From Entamoeba invadens IP1 (lineage: Eukaryota > Evosea > Mastigamoebida > Endamoebidae): DNA of 20,161 bases. The stretch's first letter is position 1, and each line of letters begins with the position of its first letter. The stretch lies in assembly GCF_000330505.1 (NCBI RefSeq), contig NW_004191688.1:47087-67247 (forward strand). The letters run 5' to 3'. The notes under the pieces were generated by a model, which saw only the letters and a program-made list of their open reading frames with translations, searched no databases and was not told the origin of the DNA. Of this stretch, positions 9,948-18,903 are shown piece after piece. The translations under genes and the position numbers were made by a program.

Positions 9948-11247
9948 ATGAGTCAACTTGATGTGTACCATATGATGGTAGTTTCCCAATATTTTTCGAC
10001 GATAAACGACTTAATATTATTGGAGATGGTTTGTAAAAAGTTTCAAAGAAATATGGACAAATTTCACAACAACCCAGTTCCAATAAACAAAAAGACTATC
10101 AAATTTTTTCCAAAGATCGAAACACTTAATTTATTGGAAAAAAGATAATGAAGTTTTCGGTAATGATATATTTAATAGAAAAAAACTAGAAACAACAACC
10201 AAAATCGACTTCTTCCAAATCAATGTTTGGTTTGTAGTGACCTACGATTGTACTCAAACCCACTTACATTCAAATATCTCATTTAAGAATGTTATATACA
10301 CAAAAAGTGACAGAAAAGTTTATGGCGATGATATACCAAGTACTATAAAAATGCTTGGATATGAATGTTATTCGCGTTCAAATTTTAAAAAAATTTCATT
10401 GCCTAACATAATCACCTCACTCTATGAGGGCTGTTTTTACTACTGTGAATCTTTATCTGTAATAACACTTCCAAGCAATTTGAGAGAAATAGGAAACAAA
10501 TGTTTTGGTGACTGTTTTGCATTGAAGGTACTTGACCTTCCAATAACAGTTACAACAATTGGGTGTTGTTTTGTTGACAACTGTTACAGTCTTACGTCAA
10601 TCAATGTGCCAGAAACACTCACTTCATTGCCACAATATTGTTTCCATGGATGTAGCAAGTTAAGTGGATTTTCGTTTCCTGACCATTTGAAGTCGATTGG
10701 CGATTTTTGTTTCCAAGATTGTTTATCGTTAAAATCAATTGTAATACCCGACTGTGAATGTTTTATAGGCGAAAAGGTATTTGATCATTGCAACAAATTG
10801 ACTTCATGTGATATTGGTGGAAAAATTAACAGTACAGATGATTTGTGTTTTAATTGTTATTCTTGTCTTGTCTCAGTTAAAATCCCAGACACTGTTACCA
10901 ACATCGGAAAGTCTTGTTTTCGCGAGTGTCACATGTTAAAGAATATAACTTTTCATCATCAATTGCAAGCAATACCCCATCAATGTTTTTTGAATAGTTT
11001 TGAATTAGAAAAAGTTGTTATACCTTTTTTCAAGAACGTCAGTGCATTAGGGTCTTGCACTTTTAGTCGATGTATCAAAATACAAACTATTGTAATACCA
11101 AGTCGTGTAGAGTCAATTAGACACAACTGCTTTGATGGGTGTTAATCTCTGGAAATTACCATTCCAAGCACAGTCATATTCATTGATAAGTATTGTTTTA
11201 AAAAGTGTAAAAAAGTAATCAAAGAAAATAAAAATAAAAATAAATAA
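9948..11247 (+). pseudogene. Short BspA-type LRR gene with F-box-like cap, one frameshift and one premature stop
   Basis: The cap (LDVYHMMVVSQYF, VCKKFQ, HNNPVPI) matches those of the genes starting at 1013 and 7789. The frame stops at 10146-10148. Removing one A from the A6 run at 10138-10143 instead opens the frame straight into the next long stretch (EKDNEVFGNDIF, then KIDFFQINVW), so the spacer from 10149 to 10236 is really coding. An island (SFKNVIYTKSD, near 10276-10308) is followed by about ten CF-type LRRs. A TAA at 11143-11145 falls at the usual C-x-S-L junction. The same frame continues with one more LRR (SLEITIPSTVIFID) and a Lys/Asn tail to a TAA at 11245-11247. Full length would be about 432 residues. 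A TATA-like string is at 9894-9901. It may be a pseudogene, or the 11143 stop may just trim one repeat. Confidence 0.8.
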
Positions 11248-12287
11248 GTTGGAACAAACGTAAAATGTGGTTGTTGGTTTTTATTTTTTATCAACAGGAA
11301 GTTTTGTTTTGGTGGGTCTGTTTAATTCTTTTACTTATAATATATTAATAAGTTACTTTGTAATAAAATCCCATATTTTTAAATTATTTTTATGTAGTTG
11401 TAATTAATCAAAAACTAGACTGTTTATTATATTGTATTTTTATTAAAAAAATAATCAATAGTTTCATATATGAAAATATACCTCACGTGTTGTTTGTGGT
11501 TCTTCGTATTTCCCACTATAATTGTCAATTTTGAATAGATGTGTGTATAATTTTTGCTATTTGTTCAATGTTTCGAAAAAATGTTGCAAAAATAAACTTA
11601 AAAACATGGGAATAAATATGTTTTAAATGAAATTAAGAATAATATTATAATAAGCATTTTAAACTGTCTCAATTATTAATAACCATCAATCAAAGTGATG
11701 TTAGTTTTTTATATTGATTTAAATTCCGATGTAAAATAAGTTTATAAAACATCAATCTTTTGTGAATGTCTAACGTTCTATTTTTTTTTCATGAAAGACA
11801 CAATGCTTAACAAAAATTGACACATCAAATCAACCAAATAAATAGAGAAAGATACATTTGCTTCTTTGAAAACTTGTTTAAACAGTTAAATTAAATGGTC
11901 GTTTTGTTGTTGAACATGGTTGAAAAAAAACAATAATATTTTATAATTAAATAATGATAAACTTACGATTATAACTTACATTAATCTTTTATTTATTTAA
12001 TTACATAAAATCTGCTTAATATTCTATAGCTAAAATTAGTTGGGTTTTTGTTTTTATTAGTGGACCCCATTTATTCCGCTATTTGTAATATAATAAAAAC
12101 TTATTCACGTTAATGATTTTTTAAAACTTTATCGCTACAATACGATGATAAAAAAATTGAAACGAAAGGTCGGCAAATTAGACTTATCAGACAATAAAAT
12201 AAACAATTTGTTTAAAAACTTGAATAAAAAACAAATTAATAAAACAATTTCGGGCATAAAAACTTTTTTAAACTTGGTTATTATTCA
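11248..12287. other. AT-rich spacer
   Basis: About 1 kb, mostly A/T. Slightly GC-richer patches lie at 11255-11330, 11480-11520 and 12050-12090 without a recognisable gene. A 22-codon ATG frame at 11470-11538 starts like a signal peptide (MKIYLTCCLWFF) but ends at once. A Lys-rich frame near 12145 is listed separately. No repeat array, tRNA or transposon end was recognised. Confidence 0.6.
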
Positions 12288-12291
12288 ATGA
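12145..12291 (+). CDS. Small Lys/Asn/Leu-rich ORF of unknown status upstream of the cysteine-rich gene
   Basis: An ATG at 12145 opens 48 codons ending in TGA at 12289-12291. The stop overlaps the ATG of the cysteine-rich gene (12288) as ATGA. The peptide contains KVGKLDLSDNKINNLF, which looks like one classical LRR strand-turn, plus KTISGIKTFLNLVII. The frame is also open for about 16 codons upstream. It could be an upstream ORF on the same transcript, a relic of a larger gene, or chance. The TATA-like motif at 12264 lies inside it, which argues against co-transcription from that promoter. Confidence 0.2.
   Translation: MIKKLKRKVGKLDLSDNKINNLFKNLNKKQINKTISGIKTFLNLVIIQ
12264..12273 (+). promoter_or_regulatory. 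TATA-like motif of the cysteine-rich protein gene
   Basis: TTTTTTAAAC ends 14 nt before the ATG at 12288, and ATTATTCA directly before the ATG resembles the Entamoeba initiator. The arrangement matches the motifs upstream of the starts at 1013 and 7789. Confidence 0.4.
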
Positions 12292-13198
12292 GAACTCTAA
12301 TCCTCTTATCATTTACAATATTTACTGCTTTTTCTGATGATTGTAATCCACCTGTAGAAAATTGCCTTAAATGCAAAACAAATACTCCAAATCAATGCGA
12401 TTTCTGTGATTTAAAATACCATTTCAAAAAATGAAAAATGCGAGGCATGTTTATCTGGATGTGCGGTATGTAATAATAGTTATTTTGGTTATTATCTTAA
12501 AGAAAAAACTTGCGAAGTATGTCAAAGTAATTGTGCAAAATGTACCGATGCTACCACTTGTACTAAATGCAAAAGTGGATTTTATCTAAACGATAAAACA
12601 TGCACAAAATGTTCAACTAATAGTTCAGTTTGCCATGATGCCTCAACTTGCATTGTGTGTAATGAAGGGTATTATCTTGAAAAAAGTAATTGCAAAGCAG
12701 AAGTAAAGTGCATTGCTACTGCAACGGGATGTTCGAAGTGCAAAGCTGATCAAACAACATGTCTTTCATGCACATCTGGTTATTATCTTAAAAGTGGTTC
12801 TTGCACAAGATGTGCAACTGGCTGTTTATCTTGCAGCGATGCTAACACTTGTACTGGTTGTAATGATGGGTATTATCTAAAGGGCAACACATACACGAAA
12901 TGTGGATTTAATTGTGTTTCATGTGATGCCAAAGGTTGTTCAAAATGTGACCCAAATTTTGTTGGATATATTTCTTCTGAAGGTGTGTGTACTGCCTGTA
13001 ACTCTGCGTATAATTGTGCCACGTGTATCAAAGACACAACAGATACCAATGGTGTCAAATGTTTAACATGTAATAAACAAACTAAGAACAAATACATGAA
13101 TGGTAATAAATGTTTGTGACAAAGACAATAAGTGCAATAAATGCTAGACCAATTTCAATCTTATGGCTGACACTTCGAAGTGTATTGATAAGTGTCCA

Positions 13199-13207
13199 GA
13201 AGGATAT
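13199..13207 (+). repeat. Left 9-bp target-site duplication of the MULE
   Basis: GAAGGATAT directly before the left terminus is repeated exactly at 16044-16052. Nine base pairs is the usual duplication length for Mutator-like elements. It encodes E-G-Y in the host frame. Confidence 0.85.
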
Positions 13208-13368
13208 GATTGGGTGATATTATGTTTTGGAAAAATGTTTGGGATAAAATGTTCGGTTTAAAATAATTTCTTCAATGAAACATGCATTTAATTTACATAA
13301 AAAAACAAACACGTTTATAATTGTTATTTAAATATAACTTGTCAAGAGAAAAATATTGTCAAAATTGG

Positions 13369-13441
<73 letters not shown>

Positions 13442-13568
13442 CATTAGTTGTTAACAAAAAGTAAATGGTGCCATTATAATTATAAACATGAAATTAAAAA
13501 CACGTCAATATATAGCGAATAATATTTATTTTAGTTTTATTTAAAAATTTATTCGTTTGTTTTTTGGA
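13208..13568 (+). repeat. Left terminal inverted repeat of the MULE
   Basis: About 360 bp, matching the reverse complement of 15727-16043 over nearly its whole length. A continuous identical block is AAAAATGTTTGGGATAAAAT (13231-13250), and GTTAACAAAAAGTAAATGG recurs on the inner side. It is longer than the right arm mainly because of the expanded AT tract inside it. Similarity fades after about 13568. Confidence 0.88.
13373..13434. repeat. (AT)31 microsatellite inside the left inverted repeat
   Basis: An uninterrupted AT dinucleotide run of 62 bp. The matching place in the right arm (15859-15872) has only about seven units, so the tract expanded in this arm or contracted in the other after the arms were made alike. 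Confidence 0.95.
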
Positions 13569-13735
13569 GATATTATTCAGAATCAACAATAATAGCCAAT
13601 AACACCAAAGAGACAATCATTTATTTTAATTTATATGATTGTTCAATATCAATAAATTTATATTAGAAGACACAAATTAATTATTATTGTGTTGTTTTGT
13701 AACAATAAAAGGAAATCAAATAAAGTAATTATCAA

Positions 13736-15469
13736 ATGAAAGATTATCACCCCGAACTCCGCCAAGTTAAAAGTCAGAAACCTACGAAAAACGGAATTTA
13801 CAAAATGTTACCAGTTATAGACAATTTTGTGTTTTATCCACAAAATGATTCTTTAACGGCGTTCAAATGTAGGGAGTGTGATGTAAAAATAATTGTTACA
13901 CAAATGAATGGTAACGGAGATGATATCAAATACATTGATTACAAATTCAAAGATTCTTAGCACACCAGACACTCTCATCTTCCTTCTATTAAAAATGAAG
14001 GTAATGGTGCAATTCGTGATATTATTAGTAACGGAACCAACATACTAATGTCTGCAACAAAACTGATGGACCAATATAATAACGACCATCCCAATGACAA
14101 GCGAAGACAGACTTCAATTAGAAGAACCTTTAATCTTATAAAAGCAGAAATGATCGAAGATAAAATGAAAGAGTTACTGGAAAGTGGAAAATACACAACA
14201 AAAGAAGATGATAACGTGTTTATTCTTATATCAAACGAAAAAGTAACACAACTTAAAGAACGAAAAGTGATTTATTTGTGTATGGATGGAACATTTAATT
14301 CAGCACCAAATACATATCAACAACTTTACACAATCCACGCATTTTTATCTAATGGACAGTCTTTTACTCTTGTTCACGCTTTACTGACAAAGAGACGGGA
14401 AAGTGATTATGATACACTTTTTAATTATATCAATTTGCATTTTAAAGAAAAGTGGGACAGTGAATTATTTAATGAAAAACAAGTATTATGCTTGATTTTG
14501 AAATTGCAGTTATAAATTCAATTTCCAAATTTCACTGTAATGTGCATGGATGTTATTTCCACTTTACACAGTGTATCTGGAGAGCAGTACAACGGTTATC
14601 ACTGGCAAAACTATATTTCCCTTCTTCAAACGTTTGGACAATTGTGAACGATTTAAAACTTCTAGCGTTCGTGAAACCATCTGAAGTCAATGAACAATTT
14701 GAAAAAATAGTCGAAAGAATTCCATCTTATAATCTTGACAAAAATACCAGCAACTCAATCAATGATTTAATTAATTATTTCAGGGATAATTGGTTGTTTA
14801 AATGGCCGATTAAACTGTGGTCACAATTTAACCAACAATTGAGAACAGACAATTTGAGCGAGTCGTACCATTCAGCTTTGGTTAAAAGGCTTAATTGTAA
14901 AAAGCCAACACTCAATACACTATTGATTCATTTATTGAAGAGAAAAGAAGCAGAACTTAAAAATAGAACAGATGGACAAAGGGTTAAACCATTTTGTAAA
15001 CAGACCAACCCGTATATTTAATTTTACTTTGAATTATTACAGCGGAAGCAGCAAATACGACAAGTTTAAAGAACAATTATCAAATGAAATTGAAAAATAT
15101 AAATGGAACAAATAATATGAAAATGCCATTGAAAACACGGAAAATGAAATTCTGAGAATTGATTACATTAAAACAGTTCAAATTAATGAAAATGAAATTG
15201 GTCAACTAAAAGACGCACCAAATTGTGACCATAAAGAAATTGAATTTGATGAATTTGTTGATAAAATTGATGATGAACACGTAGAGCAAAATGTTATTAC
15301 CAAAAGAAAAGAAGATGTCGAACAGGTTTTAATGAAAAGAGTAATAAATACACAAGAGTTAATAAACGACATAAATATCTCTACTCAAACAAAAAAGAAA
15401 AAATTGCCCCCTTCTCAAAGAAGTTATGTTGGAGATGGGAAAAAAGGAGAAAAAACGCACACAAATTAA
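13736..15469 (+). pseudogene. MULE transposase, broken
   Basis: An N-terminal zinc-finger-like region (FVFYPQNDSLTAFKCRECDVK, about residues 30-53, with HTRHSH after a TAG at 13958-13960) precedes the MULE catalytic domain. The DDE acids are visible: D in CMDGTF (14285-14287), D in MLDFEIAVIN (14494-14496) and E in DNLSESYHSAL (14860-14862). The family's Cys/His block HGCYFHFTQ lies near 14542-14571. The same frame runs from 13736 to the A5 run 14475-14479, where one extra A joins it to the next frame (KTSIMLDFE). A second frame change before about 15041 leads to a Lys/Glu/Asn-rich tail with a TAA at 15113-15115, ending at 15467-15469. The tail may bind DNA or other subunits. All catalytic residues survive, but the reading frame does not. 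The start at 13736 is the first ATG before the zinc finger. Confidence 0.9.
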
Positions 15470-15726
15470 AAAATAAGGACGCCGACAAAACAAAATTGTT
15501 TTGTTTCAATTTTTTTGTAAACAATTTTAAATTTATATAAAAATAACAAAATCAATTATTATGTTAATAATTACATCAATGATACTTTATTAATATATTT
15601 TTTTTATAAAAGTGGTATTTTATTAATATTTTAGAAGTTATTTAACAGTGATATTTTTACTGTAATAACAATTATTTACTTTAAACTTGATTTATTTTTT
15701 AATTTAATTTATTTGAATATATTTTG

Positions 15727-16043
15727 ATCACCAAAAACAAACAAATAAATTTATTAAATAAAACTAAAATAAATATTATTCACTATATATTGACGTGTTT
15801 TTAATTTCATGTTTATAATTATAATGGCACCATTTACTTTTTGTTAACAACTAATGTTTATATATATATATAGATTTGTTCAATTTTGACAATATTTTTC
15901 TCTTGACAAGTTATATTTGAATAACGATTATAAATATGTTTGATTTTTTTTATGTAAATTAAATGCATGTTTCATTGAAGAAATTATTTTAAACCGAACA
16001 TTTTATCCCAAACATTTTTATCCCAATCTTTATATCCCCACCC
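15727..16043 (-). repeat. Right terminal inverted repeat of the MULE
   Basis: About 317 bp, the reverse complement of the left arm with only scattered differences, mostly single substitutions and run-length changes. It ends immediately before the right copy of the target-site duplication. Confidence 0.88.
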
Positions 16044-16052
16044 GAAGGATAT
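16044..16052 (+). repeat. Right 9-bp target-site duplication of the MULE
   Basis: GAAGGATAT, identical to 13199-13207. Coding of the interrupted cysteine-rich gene resumes directly after it. Confidence 0.85.
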
Positions 16053-16497
16053 AAGACAGATAAAACCAATAAAAAATGCATTAAATGTATTATTGAGGGC
16101 TGCGCAACTTGTGAAAAAGTAAATGAATGCACTGCATGTATAACTGAATACAAATTGGAATGAGGAAAATGCAATGGAGCTAATGCCTTTTATGCGTTTT
16201 TAGAAATAGTCATAATGGCTTTCTTAGTTTAAAATACCAATTTATAATTTTAATCAATTGTGTTTTGAAAAATAACAATAAAAAACTCTACGATATTACA
16301 TATAAACTTTTTAATAAACAATACGAGTGTTTTTTAAAAAGTTTTTGCATTCATTTTGTTTATTATTTTTTGGAATCTTTTTTGTTCGAAATACTAAAAA
16401 ATGAACATTGAACATTGACTTTTGCGATATAAAAGGTGACATGGGTAATTTGTATAGTGATTTTAAATAAACTTTCTATTCCTTTTGTTATCGTCTT

Positions 16498-17390
16498 TTA
16501 ATATTTTTTGAAATTAGCATGATTAAACGCTCTTGCGATTTTGAAACCACTTTTAGTTATATCCCATTAGGTTATAATTGAAACAATTCGTCTTGTCATG
16601 TCACTTAGAGCAAACTGTGCTTTGGCAAGAGTCCCAATGTTTGACATTTTAACACTTTCTTTGTTTAACTAGTTTTGGAATTAATTTCTCTTTTTCCAAG
16701 TAAGGACAAAACAGTAGATATTTTTGTTGATTTGATTGGGCTTTCTATTTTTTTGAATTGCATTTTTAACTTTGGATAATGTATCCATTTCCAATTATCA
16801 ATTTTACAATCATTAAACTATATAAAAAACCTTTGACCTTCAAAAACAACCAAATCCAATGGTTATAAAATGACTCTAGTGTGGGCACAATTTAAAAAAA
16901 TGTGATTTTTATCTCATGAAATCTTTTAATGGCTTCATCAGTGAAATGCGATCACAAACCATCCATTATTAAAATTCCCCATGTTTTTCTCTTTTTTGCG
17001 TTCTTCGAAAGCAGGAACTAATATTTTCGTTTTCCACAACAAAAATATCTCTTTGTTCATGAATCCGTTATCTTGATATACAAAAACCATTGGATCTAAC
17101 ATGATGCATTTTTCTATTTCATTATCCATTGTTTTTCGTGGCATTATTAACATTAGTTTCAATTTTGTTGAATCGCCCCAAATTCCTACAACAAGACTTA
17201 ATTGTTTGACCGCTCTGTCAAAGGCCCGTTTTGATTTGAATGATTTCGTTTTGTCGCAATACACTGTCTGATATTTTGTGTCAACAAAAGAAACAAATTC
17301 AGATTCGTCCATATTAAGAAGAAATGAAGGAACGACACCAGACAGTTTTATTGATTTTTTAGAACAGCATTTATGATCGTTGTAGAGCAA
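16498..17390 (-). pseudogene. pogo/Tigger-type (Tc1/mariner superfamily) transposase remnant
   Basis: Read on the minus strand. LLNMDESEF (about 17310) is the first catalytic Asp motif. QDNGFMNKEIFLLW and an RKKRK stretch follow, then LIMDG and SHFTDEAIKRF (about 16965-16930), the second Asp block. PLDLVVFEG (about 16860) is the third Asp block, typically QPLD in this group, and the Gln codon is a TAA here. The tail ITKSGFKIARAF leads to a stop at 16500-16498. Breaks: one base too many in the A-rich stretch near 16990, one missing in the T7 run of the coding strand at 16894-16900 (+ strand A-run), and in-frame stops at 16954, 16865 and others. The N-terminal DNA-binding domain is not clear; a fragment with many stops may extend to about 17630. 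Terminal repeats were not found, so the element borders are unknown. Confidence 0.8.
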
Positions 17391-17639
17391 AGTCTCGTTT
17401 CTTTATATATTTCTTAAATAATTGTTGGATAAATTTGCTTTATTCTTCTTTATTGGCTTAGATTAATGTGGTTGATCTGTGTATGTTATCTTAACCTATT
17501 TACTATTTGTCTTCTGCGTTTTTGTTTCTAATGTGATATTGAAAAGTCTGTTATTATGTCTTTTGTAGCCTGTTCTGTAGTATTTTGAAAGAGTTGGATT
17601 CTTCCAATGTAAAAAGTGGTACTTTGTTTTTTTAATTAT

Positions 17640-18903
17640 TTGTTTTAATTGGAATAGTCAATAATATACTATATTACAAACATGTATTGATATCAACATT
17701 TAAAATTTTAAAAATTGTTTTATCAAAATCAAAACTTGTTTTTGGAAATTTGAAATTGTTAAAGTTTATTTTATATTAATTTTACAACTTATTTAAAAAT
17801 AATGAATAGTAAAATTTATTTAATTGTCGTTAAAATTTAAATTTGTTTCGAAATTGTTTATATAATGATTTGATTACAACTTATATTTAATACATTTGGT
17901 TTTATTACAGATGTTTTAAAAAATTATTAATTAAATAAAATAATATTATTAGAGGTTCGCTGTTTTCAACTGAATATTTTAACCCGTTTAATAGGTAAAA
18001 TACTTACTGTTAGAAACAAGAAGATAATTATTTTTTTCACAAAAAATAAAAAACTTCGATTTATTTATACTTTATATTTCATATAAAAAAATAAAAGTTA
18101 TTACAATAAATATGTATTTGCTTCTTTATTTTGATTAACAAGAAAAAGTCAACGTGTGCACCTAAAAACTAAAATGCATTTCAAACAAAACATACAATAA
18201 AACATAATTTTTATCAAAAAAAATATTAACTTATTTTAAATTTGTTTTTTATTCAAATGTCAATTGTTTCAAATTAAAAGCAATATTATTCATTAATTCG
18301 TACATCATTGTTCATAAAATTTAAAAATAATTGTTGTATTTTAGTAAATGAAACATATATAATTATTCAAAAACTAAATTTAGTAAAAATAATATGACTT
18401 TTATTTTATAATGTAACAAGCAATAAGTAAATCACAAAAACACCAAACATTTGGATTGGTTATTAAGCATTTTAAACTATTTTTTATCAATTGATTACAT
18501 AAAGTAAAAAGAGTAATTAAATTATAATTTTTATGAATAAAGTCGCGCATATTTTATAATATATTTTATGTATTTAATTTTTGTTTTTATAAACAACGTT
18601 TTGAACACTTAATATGTTTTAATAATTGTGATACAAAAAAGATTAATACATCACTTTTAACTAAAATTGAATTTATCATTCAAGTATTTTGAAATTCTAC
18701 CCAAAAGTTGTTGAGTCTGAAATAATAACATAAATGTTTTTTATTCTATTGTTTTCAATGAGAAAATAAATAATTTGTTCAATGATATAATAATTATAAT
18801 GTATTAACAAGAATCATTCATCAAACTTAACTAAGGTATTTTCCCAAATATTATATTTTGAACAATTTAATAAAATTTTAAATTGTTAATATTCTGAAAA
18901 CGA
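17640..18903. other. AT-rich spacer between transposase remnants
   Basis: About 1.26 kb of highly AT-rich DNA with no recognisable gene. It probably contains the missing ends of the Tigger-type and hAT elements, but no inverted repeat could be paired by eye. A slightly GC-richer patch lies at about 17950-18025. TAAGCATTTTAAACT near 18464-18478 recurs near 11651-11665, possibly by chance. Confidence 0.55.

Larger units (their letters stand above)
13208..16043 (+). mobile_element. Mutator-like (MULE) DNA transposon, 2836 bp, decayed
   Basis: The element is bounded by the 9-bp direct repeat GAAGGATAT and has long terminal inverted repeats (13208-13568 and 15727-16043). It carries one transposase gene, read left to right, belonging to the MULE class. 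The extreme termini match less well than the inner arms (GATTGGGTGATAT on the left against GGGTGGGGATAT on the right, reverse complemented), but both start with a G/T-rich block followed by ATAT. Removing the element and one duplication restores the cysteine-rich gene in frame, which fixes the borders independently of the repeats. The transposase has stops and frame breaks, so the copy is non-autonomous now. The arms still match closely and the duplication is perfect, so insertion is not very old. Confidence 0.92.
12288..16232 (+). pseudogene. Secreted or surface CxxC-rich protein gene, split by a MULE insertion
   Basis: The ATG at 12288 begins a signal peptide (MRTLILLSFTIFTAFS), followed by cysteine-rich repeats of the form CxxCxxGYYLxxxxC, as in furin/EGF-like or CxxC-type surface proteins of Entamoeba. 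The first part runs to 13207. The element at 13208-16043 interrupts it, and coding resumes at 16053 (KTDKTNKKCIKC, EGCATC) to a TAA at 16230-16232. The two parts are in the same frame because the duplicated GAAGGATAT is three whole codons (E-G-Y). The last residues (ANAFYAFLEIVIMAFLV) are hydrophobic, suggesting a GPI signal or membrane anchor. Further damage: a frame break at the A6 run 12426-12431 (one extra A), another at 13111-13115, TAG at 13145-13147, TGA at 16161-16163, and a TAC where a repeat cysteine codon is expected (near 12892). The rebuilt product would be about 366 residues. Ligand and role are unknown. Confidence 0.85.

Noticed and set aside
10149..10236. An intron between the two frames of the third BspA-type gene
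   Set aside because: The downstream frame is open right through this stretch and reads as family sequence. A one-base change at 10138-10143 explains the break without an intron.
11470..11538. Short secreted peptide gene (22 codons, signal-peptide-like)
   Set aside because: It stops immediately after the hydrophobic stretch and has no continuation in another frame.
12873..13097. Minus-strand open frame of 74 codons in the cysteine-rich gene
   Set aside because: It is antisense to clear CxxC repeats and has no features of its own.
15989..16174. Minus-strand open frame spanning the right end of the MULE
   Set aside because: It crosses the element border and target-site duplication and is antisense to the cysteine-rich coding part.
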